Under the pieces are notes generated by a model. That model did no database searches, was not told the DNA's origin, and saw only the letters and a list, made by a program, of their open reading frames with translations. Of a stretch of 64,000 nucleotides of DNA, positions 27,801-41,900 are shown one piece after another; positions within the stretch are counted from its first letter, which is position 1, and each line of letters begins with the position of its first letter. The stretch is from Trichobilharzia regenti (taxonomy: Eukaryota > Platyhelminthes > Trematoda > Strigeidida > Schistosomatidae), in contig OX235265.1 in assembly GCA_944472135.2 (NCBI GenBank), positions 92,846,984-92,910,983 of the forward strand, in the 5' to 3' direction. The translations under genes were made by a program, and so were the position numbers.

Positions 27801-30800
27801 TTTAGTCTTCTACAATAACTGATACAATAAGAAGGTGTAATTTATCTAAGCTACTTGTTGTTTCAAATTGATACAACAATAACAAGCTAATCTTGAAGTG
27901 ATCAGTGATTTAAAACTTAAACTAGATTCTTAAACCAAAATTTTCTTAGATCACATGGAGGATTTCATCATGGGCTGACATCACTTAGAGAACCATTGGA
28001 AAACCTGGGAGTAGTGGAAATCTGTTTCGTCCTATTTTGAGACTCTTCATCAGTACTCACCCACCGGGGTTCGAATCCAAGACCTTCTGTTTACAAGGCG
28101 AGCTCGTAGACCATTGAGCCACTAGGAACCAAACCGGCAGAAGTTAGAATTCATGGGCAATTGAATCGGGCCCCGGTGGGTCAATGGTCAACGAGCTTGT
28201 CTTGTAACCAGAAGGTCCTGGGTTCAAACCCCGGTGGGCCAGCGCTGCTGAAGATTCCCAAACTAGGACGAAACAGCTATCCAGTACTTCCAGGTTTTCC
28301 ACTGGTTCTCTAACTGATGTCAGTTCATAGTGAAATACTCCATGCAATCAAACGAAATCCCTACAAAACCAATACTAGAAAGTATCTTAGATTAATCTAG
28401 AAAATTATGATTTGTTTTTTAAAAACTTAATTAATCTGTGAAGTTATGATGATGGCTGAGAAAAAAACAAGAAGCAATTTGTGCAAAAAACACTCACTTT
28501 TAATTACCCTTCATTCTTTTCCATTTTTTTTTCAATACAACAGGTCATATTGTCGACGATTGTATCCTACTTTCTTGATCTAAATGGTAAATACAATGTG
28601 GCAATCATTGGAAAAGTATCCAAGGGGTAAAGTGCCTTGCCTTTTTTTCTCCTTTTTTTGTATTTTGTCAACTGATGTTTGTAATCAACTGTACAATGCA
28701 CATAAATCCATATATTCATATTTTCTAAAGGTATCTGTAGGGAACTTAATAGCGAGCTCGGTAACGGTACAAATATTAGAATAAAAACCCAAGTTAATGG
28801 AATGATAGTGTAACAGTACTTTATAAAACATACAGTTAACGAGTTATATGAATTAATGGTTACTTGGTGATATAGCTTAATTCCACTGCTCTAGATTATT
28901 ATCATTATAATCCACAGAAGTATTCACTGCTGGAGTTGTGTCTACCAGTGGAAGATGTGCACTGGTTGTAGAATAGTCTTCAGATGAGGATGAGAGGTTC
29001 CTGTAAAATCCAAAGGATACAATACGGTTAGTAGGGAAGCAAGTAGACAGTATGGACCAGTGAGAAGACGAAGCGCTGAGTAGCACACTGTATTTTAGAT
29101 TGTACTCCGAAGTTATATATATTTTACAATGAATCGTTTTAAACAAAAGTAACGTACAGTGTTTCCATTTTTAACACCTAACAAAAAACAAATACTTGAA
29201 TGTCAATGAAATACTCACCAGTGACTGGCCTTATTCAGGTGGGTAGTTACCTGAAGTTCTAGTGGAAAGTCGTGACCAGTAGAGTATAGCAGGTTGGGAG
29301 TGAGGACAATATATTCGCCACCGATGACAGTGACTAGTGGTCATGCTATGTAATGAATTCGCAGAAGTTGGCTAAATGGTCTACGAGCTCGCCTTGTAAT
29401 CCAAGGGTTCTGGATTCGAACCCTGTTGTCGGGTCTGTGGTGATGAAGAGTCCTAAACTAGGAGGACGAAATAGCTGTTTGGCAGGGCTTCAATCTGGTT
29501 TTCTAATTGTTCTCTAACCTGTGTCAACTCACGATGAAATCCTGTAACCAGTCAATCAAATTCCTACAAACCAACACTTGAAAAAACTGTACAGTCGTAA
29601 TGTTCCTAACTCCATATATTAACTAAGTCCCATTGTTAACAAACTATGTGCTACCTAGACATATAAGGTTGGTAGGAATTCGACACAGTTGGCCGCTTCA
29701 ATTAAATCATTTGTGGTGTCGTCGTTCCCCCAAAAATTGAAAACCTGATGTGGTTGTCAATATGATCTATTAACGGCTTGTAGTTTTCATTCCAGTAAAT
29801 CTAATGACTTAAAGATTCCAGATATTTATTCATTTAAATATGTACAATATACTTTATAAAATCCTTTTTAGGTTTAAATGCAGTCCTAAAAATGTCTTAT
29901 TCGATCTGATATCATTCATTGTTAGATCCCCGTTGAGTGGCGTATAATACCTTATTTAATAAGGAATGACTCATTGTTGAATATCCTTAAACGTTTTCAT
30001 ATGTTATCTCCCTTGAATAATGTTTTGAATGACTGTCATAAATACAAGAAACAACCAATGAATTACCAATTATATAGGTAACAGATTTATTATTTTTTTT
30101 ATATTTTAATCCTTCGCGTTCCCGGTTGAACATAGAGCTTCAAACTAGAGCTAGCTCGTAGACCATTCAGACACTGGGACCTGACTCAATGGTCAGGCCA
30201 TCAATTCTAACTTCCAGCAATTCAGGATTTTCTCTCGAACACCAGTCAGTGTTATCGATGAATATTTGTCCTCACTCCCGACCTACAGATGGACCCCACT
30301 GGTCATAACTTCTCACCAGAACCCAGGTTACTATCTACCTGAATAGTGCTAGACGCTAGTTAACATCAGATAGATATTCAAGTGTTGGTTTGCAGGTACC
30401 AGCGAAGAAAACGTTCTTTCCAACAAATCAATTTCAATATTTGTACAATCGTATTTATATTTTTATATATTTATATATTTAACAAAGGATTCATAGAACC
30501 ACTCAGATAGTGGTAACTGTGTTCTAAAATGTGTATAATTCAATATGAGGTGCAGTTTTGAGAGAGAGACGAATAATTCGAGATGGAATTCCTTCCAGGC
30601 ATACGAAATGGATAAAAGCTGGTGTGGAATCACATGTAAGAAATGCAGACAGTTAATCTAGTCATCCATTAAGAACCCAACATTACCTTTGGTCTCCTCA
30701 GTATTTATTTATCAATTTACTTGTTCCTATTGAAAAAAGTTTATCGGTAGTATGTAATGTATTTTTGAACAGTATTCAATCTGACTAACCAGAGGATAAA

Positions 30801-33800
30801 AGAAGGCTGTCAATGTTTCATCATGAACTGACATTGTTTATAGAACCATTGGAAAACCTGGGAGTGCTGGACAGCTGTTTCACCCTTGTTTGGTACTCTT
30901 CAGCAGTACGCACCTACCGGGGTTCGAACCCAAGACCTTCTGGTTGCAAGGCGGGCAGAATTCGTGGCCATTGGGTCGGGTCCTGGTGGCTTAATGGTTT
31001 ACGAGCTCATCTTGTAACCAGAAGGTCCTGGGTTCGAACCCCGGTGGATGCATACTGACAAAAGAGTCCCACACTAGCTTGAAACAGCTGTCCAATACTC
31101 CCAGGTTTTCCAATGATTCTCTAACCAATGTCAGCTCATGATGAAATCCTGTAACCAATCAACCTAATCCCTACAAATCAATACTTGAAAGGCTGTCAGT
31201 AGTTTAACCTTCTGGCAGCTTATCACCTCTGGATATAGGGCACTCTTACAGGATTGCCTCACAGTACTGTACATATGTCACCAGTAGTACACAGAAAGCT
31301 TCAGATACGCCATTTATATTGGGGTCGAATCACTGGCTATTTGTGAGATGTAAGCCGACCGACCTCTGAATTCAAAAGCATTACATTCACTCACATCGTG
31401 CCTTAGCACGATCAGCGTGACATTCATCGTGTCATCATTACACCGTTGGATGTCTTTGTTTATTATTTTCACTGTTACTAATTTGTTAATAACATCACAT
31501 ATCGCATACATATTTCATGTAAACACTGCCGTTTCTCCATTATTATTTTGTATGAAGTGATTGATTATGTCATTTGACACATGATATACGTGATCTGTAC
31601 TTGTTTATTACCCTCTAGATTGCACCTCACATTAAGTTATACATTTTCTAACACACAATACGAGCGTGTAGTTGGACTTATGAATATGACTGTACATCTC
31701 TTGAAAAATTATTCGTTGATAAGGAAATTTTCTCAGCTATTTAGTGACTAGATGTTATTATCCTTATACTAAGAGCCTTAAAAAATGTGTTATGAATTAA
31801 AAGGCAAGCCTATACTAGGGAGTACAATGGTCACCATGAAGTGTAATTTCTTACAGTGCGTCATTTTCAATATTGTATAGAGGCTTTGTGACGATGGTAA
31901 CGTTTCATTTAGTACAGATACATAGGAGGCTGTGAATTCTTATTATTCTTGTTGTTCCCTTGGGTTCCTAGTGGAACATAGGGCTTCAACTGCACGTCTC
32001 CACTTGCTTCTGTCTTCTGCTGCTGTACTTTCACCTGCATCCAGTTTAGTCCATATTGTTTCAACTCCTCTTCACACGATCTTCTCCATGTCACCCTCGC
32101 ACTGGCGTCCCACTCGCCTCTTCCCTTTCGGCTTGGTTCCATTCGAGAAGTGGCCTGACGCGCGCGCAATGTCACCTAGTGATCTCCTCAGCGAGTGGTA
32201 TTGAGCGAATACATTTGTTAATAAAGGTCTGCATCGCAGCCTGTTGGAAATATTCTTTGTGACCCGCTCGCCAAGTTTCTGATCCATATAGAAGAACTGA
32301 CTGACTTGACTCCACGTTTGTATTGAAAATCCGACCAAATTTTGTTGTTGATCCTGGCTGAGTGACAAAGATTTCCAGATTGGTTTCAGGTTGATGAATG
32401 TGTGTGTTTCTCGCCTTCCCGATTCTCGCTCGATTTGACATCCCCGTCCGTTCCGACTTCCTGTAGTTGAGACAACGCTCAATGCTAGATAAGTGAGTGA
32501 ATGAAGTCACCTCTTTCGAAACCCTCCCGTTGATGGTGATTGGCGCTGGATGTTGCTGCTGTTGTTGTTGGTTGATTGATTGGTTATTTTCATAACCTCC
32601 GTCTTGTCTATGTTCACCTGGAGTCCTGTCCCCGTCGGCTGTTTCTTCGACTAGTTCGTTGGTCAGTTTTCGTTTGTAAGTCTTCCATTTTGTGTGACAT
32701 CAAACATAATTCATCCACATGCGAAAGCCACGTCTTCTAGGTTCTTCATGTCGGTCGGTTCAGGATATGCAATGAAGAAAAGCGGGCAAAAAGACTATCA
32801 TTTTAAAATAATAATAATAATTTGCTTTATTCCAGAAACAGTAATAGTGGTACAGTGTGGAATTTTCAGCACATATCTACAATATTGCATTTAAATTTAT
32901 CAAACATTTAAAATGAGTATTTCAAAAAATAAAATATATAAAAACACAAAATAGCAAAGTAAATGCGAAAAAATACCAAGAAGTGGGACGGAAAATAAAC
33001 GACATAATAAATAATATCTCAGTATTGGGCAGTGGGAGCTACGATATTTGTATGCACGGTGAACAATAAAACTATATCATACAAGAAGTTATGAAATGAT
33101 ATTAAGAATGTTTATCAGCTAATTTGATTGAACAACACTAAACAATCATGAAATAAACATTTCAGGTTGTGTTTTTTTTATTGTCAGCACTAATGCAGTG
33201 TTTGTTGTGGTAGTGTGAGTAATCATGCATAATACAAAATTTTTAAGATGGTGATAAAGGCGTTCACAACCAAGATTGTCAGTTAAATAGTGCCGAACAA
33301 AAAACAACCACTAATTTAATATTACATGAAGGTTAATGACTGGACAATTTTGTAATACTCATAGTGATAATATAGTCGGAACCAGTAGATACACAAAAGA
33401 AGGAATAGAATAAAGTTCAAAAAAGTAAGCCAATTTAAGTGTTGGTTTGTAGGGATTTGGTTGGCTTCAGGATTTCATCATGAGCAGACATTATTTAGAG
33501 AACCATTGGGAAACCTGGGAGTACTGTACAGCTGTTTCGTCCTTGTTTGGGACTCTTCATCAGTACCAATGAGATGCTCACTGGCGACTGGCCCTATTCA
33601 TGTAGGTAGTTACCTGGGTTCCAGTGGGAAGTCGTGACCAGTAGGGTGCAGCGGGTCGGGTGTGAGGACAAATGCTCGCCGAAGACATTGGCTAGCGGTC
33701 ACGCTATGCCGTGAATTGGTAGAAGTTAGAATTCACGAGCCATTGAATCGGGTTCCAGTGGCTGAATGGTATACGAGCTTGCCTTGTAACCGGAAGGTCC

Positions 33801-35898
33801 TGGGTTCGAAACCCAGTGGGTGCGTACTGCCGATGATTCCCAAACAAGGACGAAACAGATGTCCAGTACTCCCAGGTTTCCCAATGGTTCTCTAACTAAT
33901 GTCAGCTCATGATGAAATCCTGAAAGTAAGCCAATGTTAATAATTTAGGTAGCTAAGTATTTTTAAGAAGGTATTCACTATAAAATAAAAATAAGAGAGA
34001 AATAAAAGAGCCAAAATTGTGTTATTAACAACAAACAAGTCATAGGTTTCGCGCTTAAAATTGTCTCTGTCACTTGAAACACTGGCCAAATATGGTATCC
34101 TTGAGTTCCTATACTTGGTTGTACGAGCATATATTATTTTGTACTGATATCTGGCTCTACCTGATGAGATACAAGGAGAGAGAGTTGGGAATAGAGGGGG
34201 TGTTGGGGTCAGAGAGTATGGTTTTACACCATTATTCGCGTATATTCAGATGCCTTTCTACTAATGTAGTGACGAGCTGACTGAGTTTTACACCACTACG
34301 CCTACTAACTACCTTCAACATCCTTCTCAGGATGGTATAGTCCTTTTTCAGTAACCCAGGAAAGACTAATGGGGAGCAGTAAAGTAGAATAGATAGGATA
34401 AGAGGGTTAACAAATTGTGAAAGCAGAGGTTGAGTGATTCCAGTTAGTCTGAGTTTCTTAATGTAGTGGGTTAGACGAAACACTTTCTTAGAAATCGTTT
34501 GGATATGAGATGACCATGCGAGATTGGAAGATAGAAATAGTCCAAGGTATTTTGCATAAGACTTGGTTTCAATTTTAGTCCCCTCAATGCTACAGGCCTC
34601 GTGAGTGCTTACTAGTGTTTGTAGATCTCGTTTATGCCTAAAGGAGAAGTCTGTTATCAGATTAATTAAAGTTGTATTACTCAACTGAAATATTGTCTAA
34701 AACTCTTGATTTATTTCAGGATAGAACATCCAAAAATACCAAATATTTCACTGATGGGTGCATATATTGGTGATGGTTTTATAACAGCGATTATCGCCAT
34801 TTCAGTTAGCATATCTTTATCAAGAATATTTGCTACACGTTTCCACTACAAAATAAATACAAATAAGGTGAGAGAGAAAAAAGTTAATTTTAGAAATTAT
34901 TAAACGATCGAATTTGTGTTTAAGTTAATTTTTGTTTTGTTTTTTCCCATTGACTAACTTAACCGAATGTTTCAAGTTTCCTTCGACATGTCGGCTTCCA
35001 GTACGGATGTTTGACGACGGTGTTTAAGAATTACCGTAGAGGTTATCTGATGGGTGGTGACTGGCAGTGGACTGCAAGATGCTCATTTCACGCTACCTGA
35101 GAATCGTCAGCTTGATATACCTGCATTCCCCAGTGAGTGATTATGTTCCATGTGGGGTTTGAACTCAATACTTTTCATTTCAAACGCTATAGCATTGTCC
35201 ACTAGATCAATTAGGCCATGAGAACCATCTCTTTTGTCGAAGGGTTTGCACTATGAGCTGACTTGTCAACAGATGCTGAACATTTCGGTTCAGCAAATCA
35301 GCAGGATAAACAAAACTAACCTGAACACATGTCCAACTATTCTCATTCACTCATTCATGAACCCGCATAAACAAACGTTTACACACATACACACAAACTA
35401 CTCTCCCTCATGTCTGTTAGGAGATATATACTGAAATTCATTATTAGTAATCTCAAAACTGCCGAAAGTTTCTTTACATTATGAATAAAATTTCTGGAAA
35501 AATTCATTTTGAAGATTTAACGCTACACAAAACAAATTCTACCGCCTAAGTACTTATTTTGAAATCAGCTTAGCGGGTGAATTGATTTAAGCACTGTTAG
35601 CTACCAACGAAAACTAAAAACGTTTCGCCTTTAGTTATAGATTGACTCATTTGAAATGACAGTCACCTGAAGGAATATTTTACTCAGTGAATTATGTTTC
35701 ATCTGTATTCCAATGATTATTTTAATGTCGGATTAGGCTGACATGACCAGTTGGATTAAATTATCTGTACGAAGATACTGGATGTAATTAGGCACATCAA
35801 TTGAATTCTTCCTCAGTGCTTCCACCTTCAGTAGTTCATAAGGAAATCAAAGGCTGGTCAGTGACTATAACGACGAATTTTGTGACAGAAATGTTATA

Positions 35899-35945
<47 letters not shown>

Positions 35946-38900
35946 GCAACGATATGTAATATTCCCAAAATATACCAGTCTGAATCAATGACACAAGGGT
36001 ATTGAAAAAAAAACGCCAAGCATTTCTCATGCAACAAGTAACATATGTTGAGATGAAATATAAGGATGAAATTTTGAATGTTTAAATTCAAAGGATGATG
36101 CCAAGATAAGACGACTAAACACCATTTACTGCCACAAACTAGAAAGACTTTTAAAATAAAATCGTTTTTACGAGTTGATCACGGATTGATATCACTTAGA
36201 GAACCATTGAAAACCAGGCAGTACTGGACAGCTGCTGTTTCATCAGCCTAGTTTTGGAATCACCGGCAGTACGCATCCACCAACAGGGATCGAACATAGG
36301 ACCTTCTGGTTACAAGGCAAGCTAGCATACCATTCGGCGACTAGAAACCGATTTAATGGCCACCACATGAATTCTAGCTTCTACCAGTGGGTGCGCACTG
36401 CCAATGATTCCAAAACTAGGCTGATAAAGCAGCAGCTGTACAGTACTCCCTGGATTTCAATGGTTCTCTAAGTGATATCAATCCGTGATCAACTAGTAAA
36501 AATATAACTAACCCTTACAAACTAAACTATAGAAAACTAAAATCGATAAATCTACTGATAGATAGATAGACGCGAAAACGAATTCCAGTGACAAATTAGA
36601 ACAAAACTTCATTCAGTATACCTATGCATAAAGAAATTATCTAAATGGTCGACTAGGTGGACTTTCATTTCTGTGTTCCATCGAATGAATACTAATTAGA
36701 ATATTTACCAAAAACATTGACACTATCAATAAGGATAATGAGAAATATTCATAAATCCAGTAATAATTACCATTCTGAAGTGAACGCCTTTTCCTTTCTT
36801 ATATACCTATTTTAAAATTGATCAGTTGAATGCTGTCACTCCTCATCAGTGGCGCTTATGCAGCACTCGATTTCACTGCCTAACTCATCCCAGCTTTGGA
36901 AAGAAATAATAAGTAATGACACACCATCACATGCGTCCAAGGAGCTTAAATGACAACCAAAATCAATCCATGTAAATTGCCAGTGAAATGTCAGTATTAT
37001 AAACGAATGACAGATATATTGTACATGGCCTGTTGACTCTAATTAGATCAAGGTGAACACGGTAGGTCCTTTTCTAAACTGTATTCTTATTTTTATAAGA
37101 CATCCTGTAATATCACTGGAGGTGAAGAGCTTTAAAGTCTTCTGAGACTGTGTAATATGCGGGCTTCCCTAGGGAAATACAAAAGAACTTTTCGTAATTT
37201 TCTGCCTGTTAAACGGTTTATAAGTCTAAATACTTTGTAGAAGCTGTCTAATTAGGACATATGATGTATGCTCTTTTCTTGACTTACAAAGTGATTAGTT
37301 CGACTCAAGTATTCACGCTCAAAGCTTTCAAGAGAAACCCAAATGGGATACGGTCAGTTGGGACTAAGTGAGAGGCTGACATGGAGGAGACTGTGTGACG
37401 AGAAGACGACGGCGTATGACCAGTCTTCAAGAATTACAGAGAACAGAGTGAAAGTGTGATTTGCTACTGAAAACCACTGTTCCACTGGGAACCCAAGGCA
37501 ATAATAATAATAATACCTAATTCATGACAGCTTCATAATCAAATCTTGAAGTATAAAGAACAAAATCTAATCCGCTTCCCTTTGTGAAACCCCATTATAC
37601 GCATATAATCGTGCTTTCTTGAAATTTTTTAAAATCTGCTCCTTCATTTTAGTGTTTTCAATTTTATTTTTAGGAACTTATAGCTTTTGGAGTCTCAAAC
37701 ACAATTAGCTCATTCTTTCATACATTCCCAGCATCTGCATCTTTATCCAGATCTGCTGTGTTGGTCTCCGCTGGTGGACGTACACAAGTTTCCAGTCTAT
37801 TTTCGTGTTTACTTCTTGTTCTGGTGTTATGTTTCATTGGTCCATTGTTTTATACTGTGCCTACTGTAAGCTGAATATTCTTATATCCCATTTATATTGC
37901 TATTGTGCATCTATGCAGCTCTAACATCATTATTTGTGGAAGATGCTTTCAACCAGATATATTAATTTTTTATTAAATCAAAGTTAATCCTGAGAATAAA
38001 AACTTTCTTCACTACGATTTTGATGAAATAGGGATTAAGTGGTAATTCGAAGTCAAAATAGTAGCGTCATTCATTTCAGTAACTATTCAAGAGTGATCTA
38101 AACTTGGGTACACGGTTGTACAACTAAACTAGAACAACTAATTGATGACTAATAGGATTAGTAGACAAATCGAATAAAATAAAAATGAAAACGTTACGTA
38201 ACACTGTGTGAAATTTAATAACATAGAATCTAAATTTGCAAAACAGAATTGATTTAGAATGACAAGTGGAAATAGTTAAACAATACCTGGGATGGTTCAA
38301 AGTGAGAATAGTAGCAATTGACATGATAGAGGAAGAGTATACAAATGGAATGGAGGAAATTTTTAAAAAATTGGTAGAGCCAAAATATGACTGGGGATTA
38401 CCATACTTTAGCAAAGAGGGGTTGAACGAACTTTTTCTGTACACAGAGATCTGGCTTTTCTGTTTCGATAGCCAAAGCTTCAGCAATACAGATGAGTTGG
38501 GTACGTAGGGATTTGGGTAAATTACTCTTTGTCTTGTAGATGACATTTTAAAGGCGGATGCTATAGAGATCATTATTGACCAGATGTTCAATGGTCGCGC
38601 TTCTTATTGCTCCATATCCACCTCTTCATAACCAGGCTGTTTAGTGTTCTTGTACCCTCTTGGACAAAATTCGAGTCGAACGACCGATATACCTAGCTCC
38701 ACACGAGCAGGTGAATTGATAAACGCACACAAGGTTGGTCAACATTGGGATCTTGTCCTTCAGGTTATTGAGCAGTAATGATTGACTGGTAAAGGCTATT
38801 CTCAAAGATGCAGCAAGGAATTTTCTTTTCAGGGGCTGTTATATTCTTTTTTTCATGAAATCGGAAACTAAGTCACCTTTGAATTTCAAGCTCACGTTTC

Positions 38901-41900
38901 ATAGGATTTGAATGTATATTCTTGTCTGTAAAACGTGATGGAAACCCATTTTCCATTAGTATTTTTCTCAAAAGATTTAAATCATCCTCCACAGTATCAG
39001 GGCTACATATGCATTGAATGCGAGTGGCAAGTGACCGGACCAGGTTTCGTTGTCGATCAATGGGTACCCAGCTGCAGAAATTTGTCAGTTGATCATTCCA
39101 TGACAGCTTTCTATTAATCGGTCTCATCAGAGCTCCATCGGTCCTCCTTGATAAGTTCACATCGAGGAAATCAATACTAGACTTTAGTCTCCATTTCGAG
39201 TGTGAATTTTATCGCAGGATGGCAACCATTAAATACATTTAATATATTATTCAGGTTACAATCAATATTACAAATAATAAAGTTGTCATCTATATACCTT
39301 TCATACATTTAAAAGCCTTGGATTGTTGACTTCAACTGACCATTTTCTAGACTGTCCATAAAACAGTCTACAAAGAGAAGACCCAAGGAAGAACTCATTG
39401 CAATATCATCCTTTTGTCTGTAGATCGTCCCATTGGAAGTAAATTGTACATTCAATGTACGCCTCTAAAGTAGTTCTTCCAAATCTGCAGTGGGTATGCC
39501 TATACTCAACTTGTTGTCTTCAATACATTTGCATATAAAACATAAAACTTTTATAATTTCGTAAACTTTACGTATAAGAAATCAAAGAAGAGGGGATAAA
39601 TTCGGCAATTTTTTGTTTTGCTTACATTTGCAGCTGTTAAATTGCATCATTAATCTTTTTTTTATCTATGTGCGTCTCTAGTAGAACACAGAACTTCAAA
39701 CTTTGAAGTTTCAAAAGCACTGGAGTTGTTATTTTTTACAGTAGGTTTGCCAGTCTCAGGCCACAAACCTTCCATCTTTTCTAGGCCCACCAACGTTTGG
39801 GAGTGCGTCAGCCGGGAATCGAACCCCTAACCCCATAAGCGGTTAGCGAGCATTCTATCCTTGAGCTATCAATGCACACTTCACTCACTAATCACGGTTC
39901 ATTTATTGTTCTTTTTCTTAACTTGCAGTGTTGTCTGTCAGCCATCATTTTAGTTGCACTAAAAGGAATGTTTCTGGAAGCGAAGGATTTTATTACCTTT
40001 TGGAAATTCTCCTTATGGGACAGTGTAAGTTAGTCATGATTTATATCATCTCCATCATTAATTAATTGATTGCTTGTTTTTTCGATAAAAGCACTCAATG
40101 TAAGCCGTAATTGCTTGTTTATGTGGCATCCTTTTGTATTGTATTAGCTCAGAATCTAAAATCAGATTCATCTCTGTATAGAAATAAAACGTTCATTATC
40201 ATATGGCTGAAATTTATTAAAACAGTCACAAGATGTTCAAGACTGCATTCAGAACTTTAAGTAATTTATCGAAAATTATCAAATTTTCTATAGTTTGGTT
40301 TGTAAGGGTTAGTTTTGTTTTTATGAGTTGATCACGGATTGATATCAGTTTGAGAGTCATTGAGAACTAGCCACAGGGAGTACTGGACAGATGTTTCATT
40401 CTAGTTTTTTTGGGAATCATCGGCAGTACACATCCGCTGCCACGGTTAGAACCCAGGACGTTCCGGTTACAAGGCAAGCTGGCTCGTACACCATTCAGCC
40501 ACTGGGAGTCGATTCAATGGCTAGCACATGAATTCTAATTTCTACTAATTCATGATTTAGCGCGACCTCAACCAATGTCGTTGGTGGGACATCCATCCAC
40601 ACACGTGACATCTAAGTGGACCTCACTGGTCGCAACTTCTCACTGGAACTGACTCCAGAAAACTCCATCCTGTAGCCAGTCACTCACTAGCGAGCATCAG
40701 ATTAATTTTATATAGTTTGGTTTGTAAGGATTAGTTATCGAAAATTATCAAAGCCTAGGCTGTCGCATGAGGATACCTGTAGCAGTTAACTGAATTTATT
40801 TATGTCTATACTCCCTTTCCAGATAATTTCCTTAACTAGTTTACCCTTCCTGCCTAACCTAATACCTATGTTGATATTTTCTCACAACGTCTGCAACGAT
40901 TAAACGAGCTAATACATTTATATGTTGTATTTTTAAATGAACATAAGAACTACTGTAAGCTTTGTTAATAAAGCTGTTGACAGTAAATGTTAATATTATG
41001 ATTCTGACCACACTAATAGATGCCACAGTGTTATTCAGTCTAATTCTCATTTTGCATATTAATATGCGATTTGTAATATTTATATGATCTGGTGCTTCGA
41101 TTAATTCGATCTGGCTAGCAAGTACTACTAGTTGATGTGAATAGCGTCGAACTAATTATATCAGTCAACCAGAAAATATATGACAGCATACACTTATGCT
41201 TGTCTTCTTGATTTTCATTCATGGTATCAAGCAGATGATGCATTTTATCCAAATTATTTTAGTTTTCAAAGCCAGCTGTGTTGTCTTTCCACCTCGAACT
41301 GACTAAAAAGGGAATCTCTTCTTTTTAATTAGAAAATTTGATTTAACCCGTTATCAGTTCCTACAAGTATCTAGCCAGAAATCAGTTGAAAAGAACAAAA
41401 AGTTCAGAAAAGATGACGATCTTTTCGGCGATTTCATTCTCTAAAGCAGCTGTATAATCGCATTTATATAGATAATTTTACATGGATACAATTCTTATTT
41501 GTTTAATTCCACATAGTAACAAAGGTGATAATAATTTTCAACTTTATATGAAAGTTAGGGGGTGTGAATATAGATTACAAGGGGCTTAGAGAGACAAGAT
41601 TGCATAAGATTAGAAAACAGTTACAACGTATGCAAAATTAATATCTGATTACTGGAGAAATAATAGTTTTAAAGGCGAATAAAAGGTGACAATTATTTTC
41701 AACTTGATATGAATTAAAAGAGGCTTAGAGATGCAGAGACAGAATGAATTACAAGTGTGAACAAAATGAGCATGGAAACAAATTGAAAGCAAAATTTTTA
41801 ACTTGAAATGTTAGTTAGGAGGTGTGAATATAGATAGATTACAAGAGGCATAGAAACAAAAAAATTACTGAAGGTATGTTCACTTATCCTTCAGTTTTTT

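Noticed and set aside
35836..36091. ORFs with IYIYIYIY repeats
   Set aside because: They translate the (TA)n tract.
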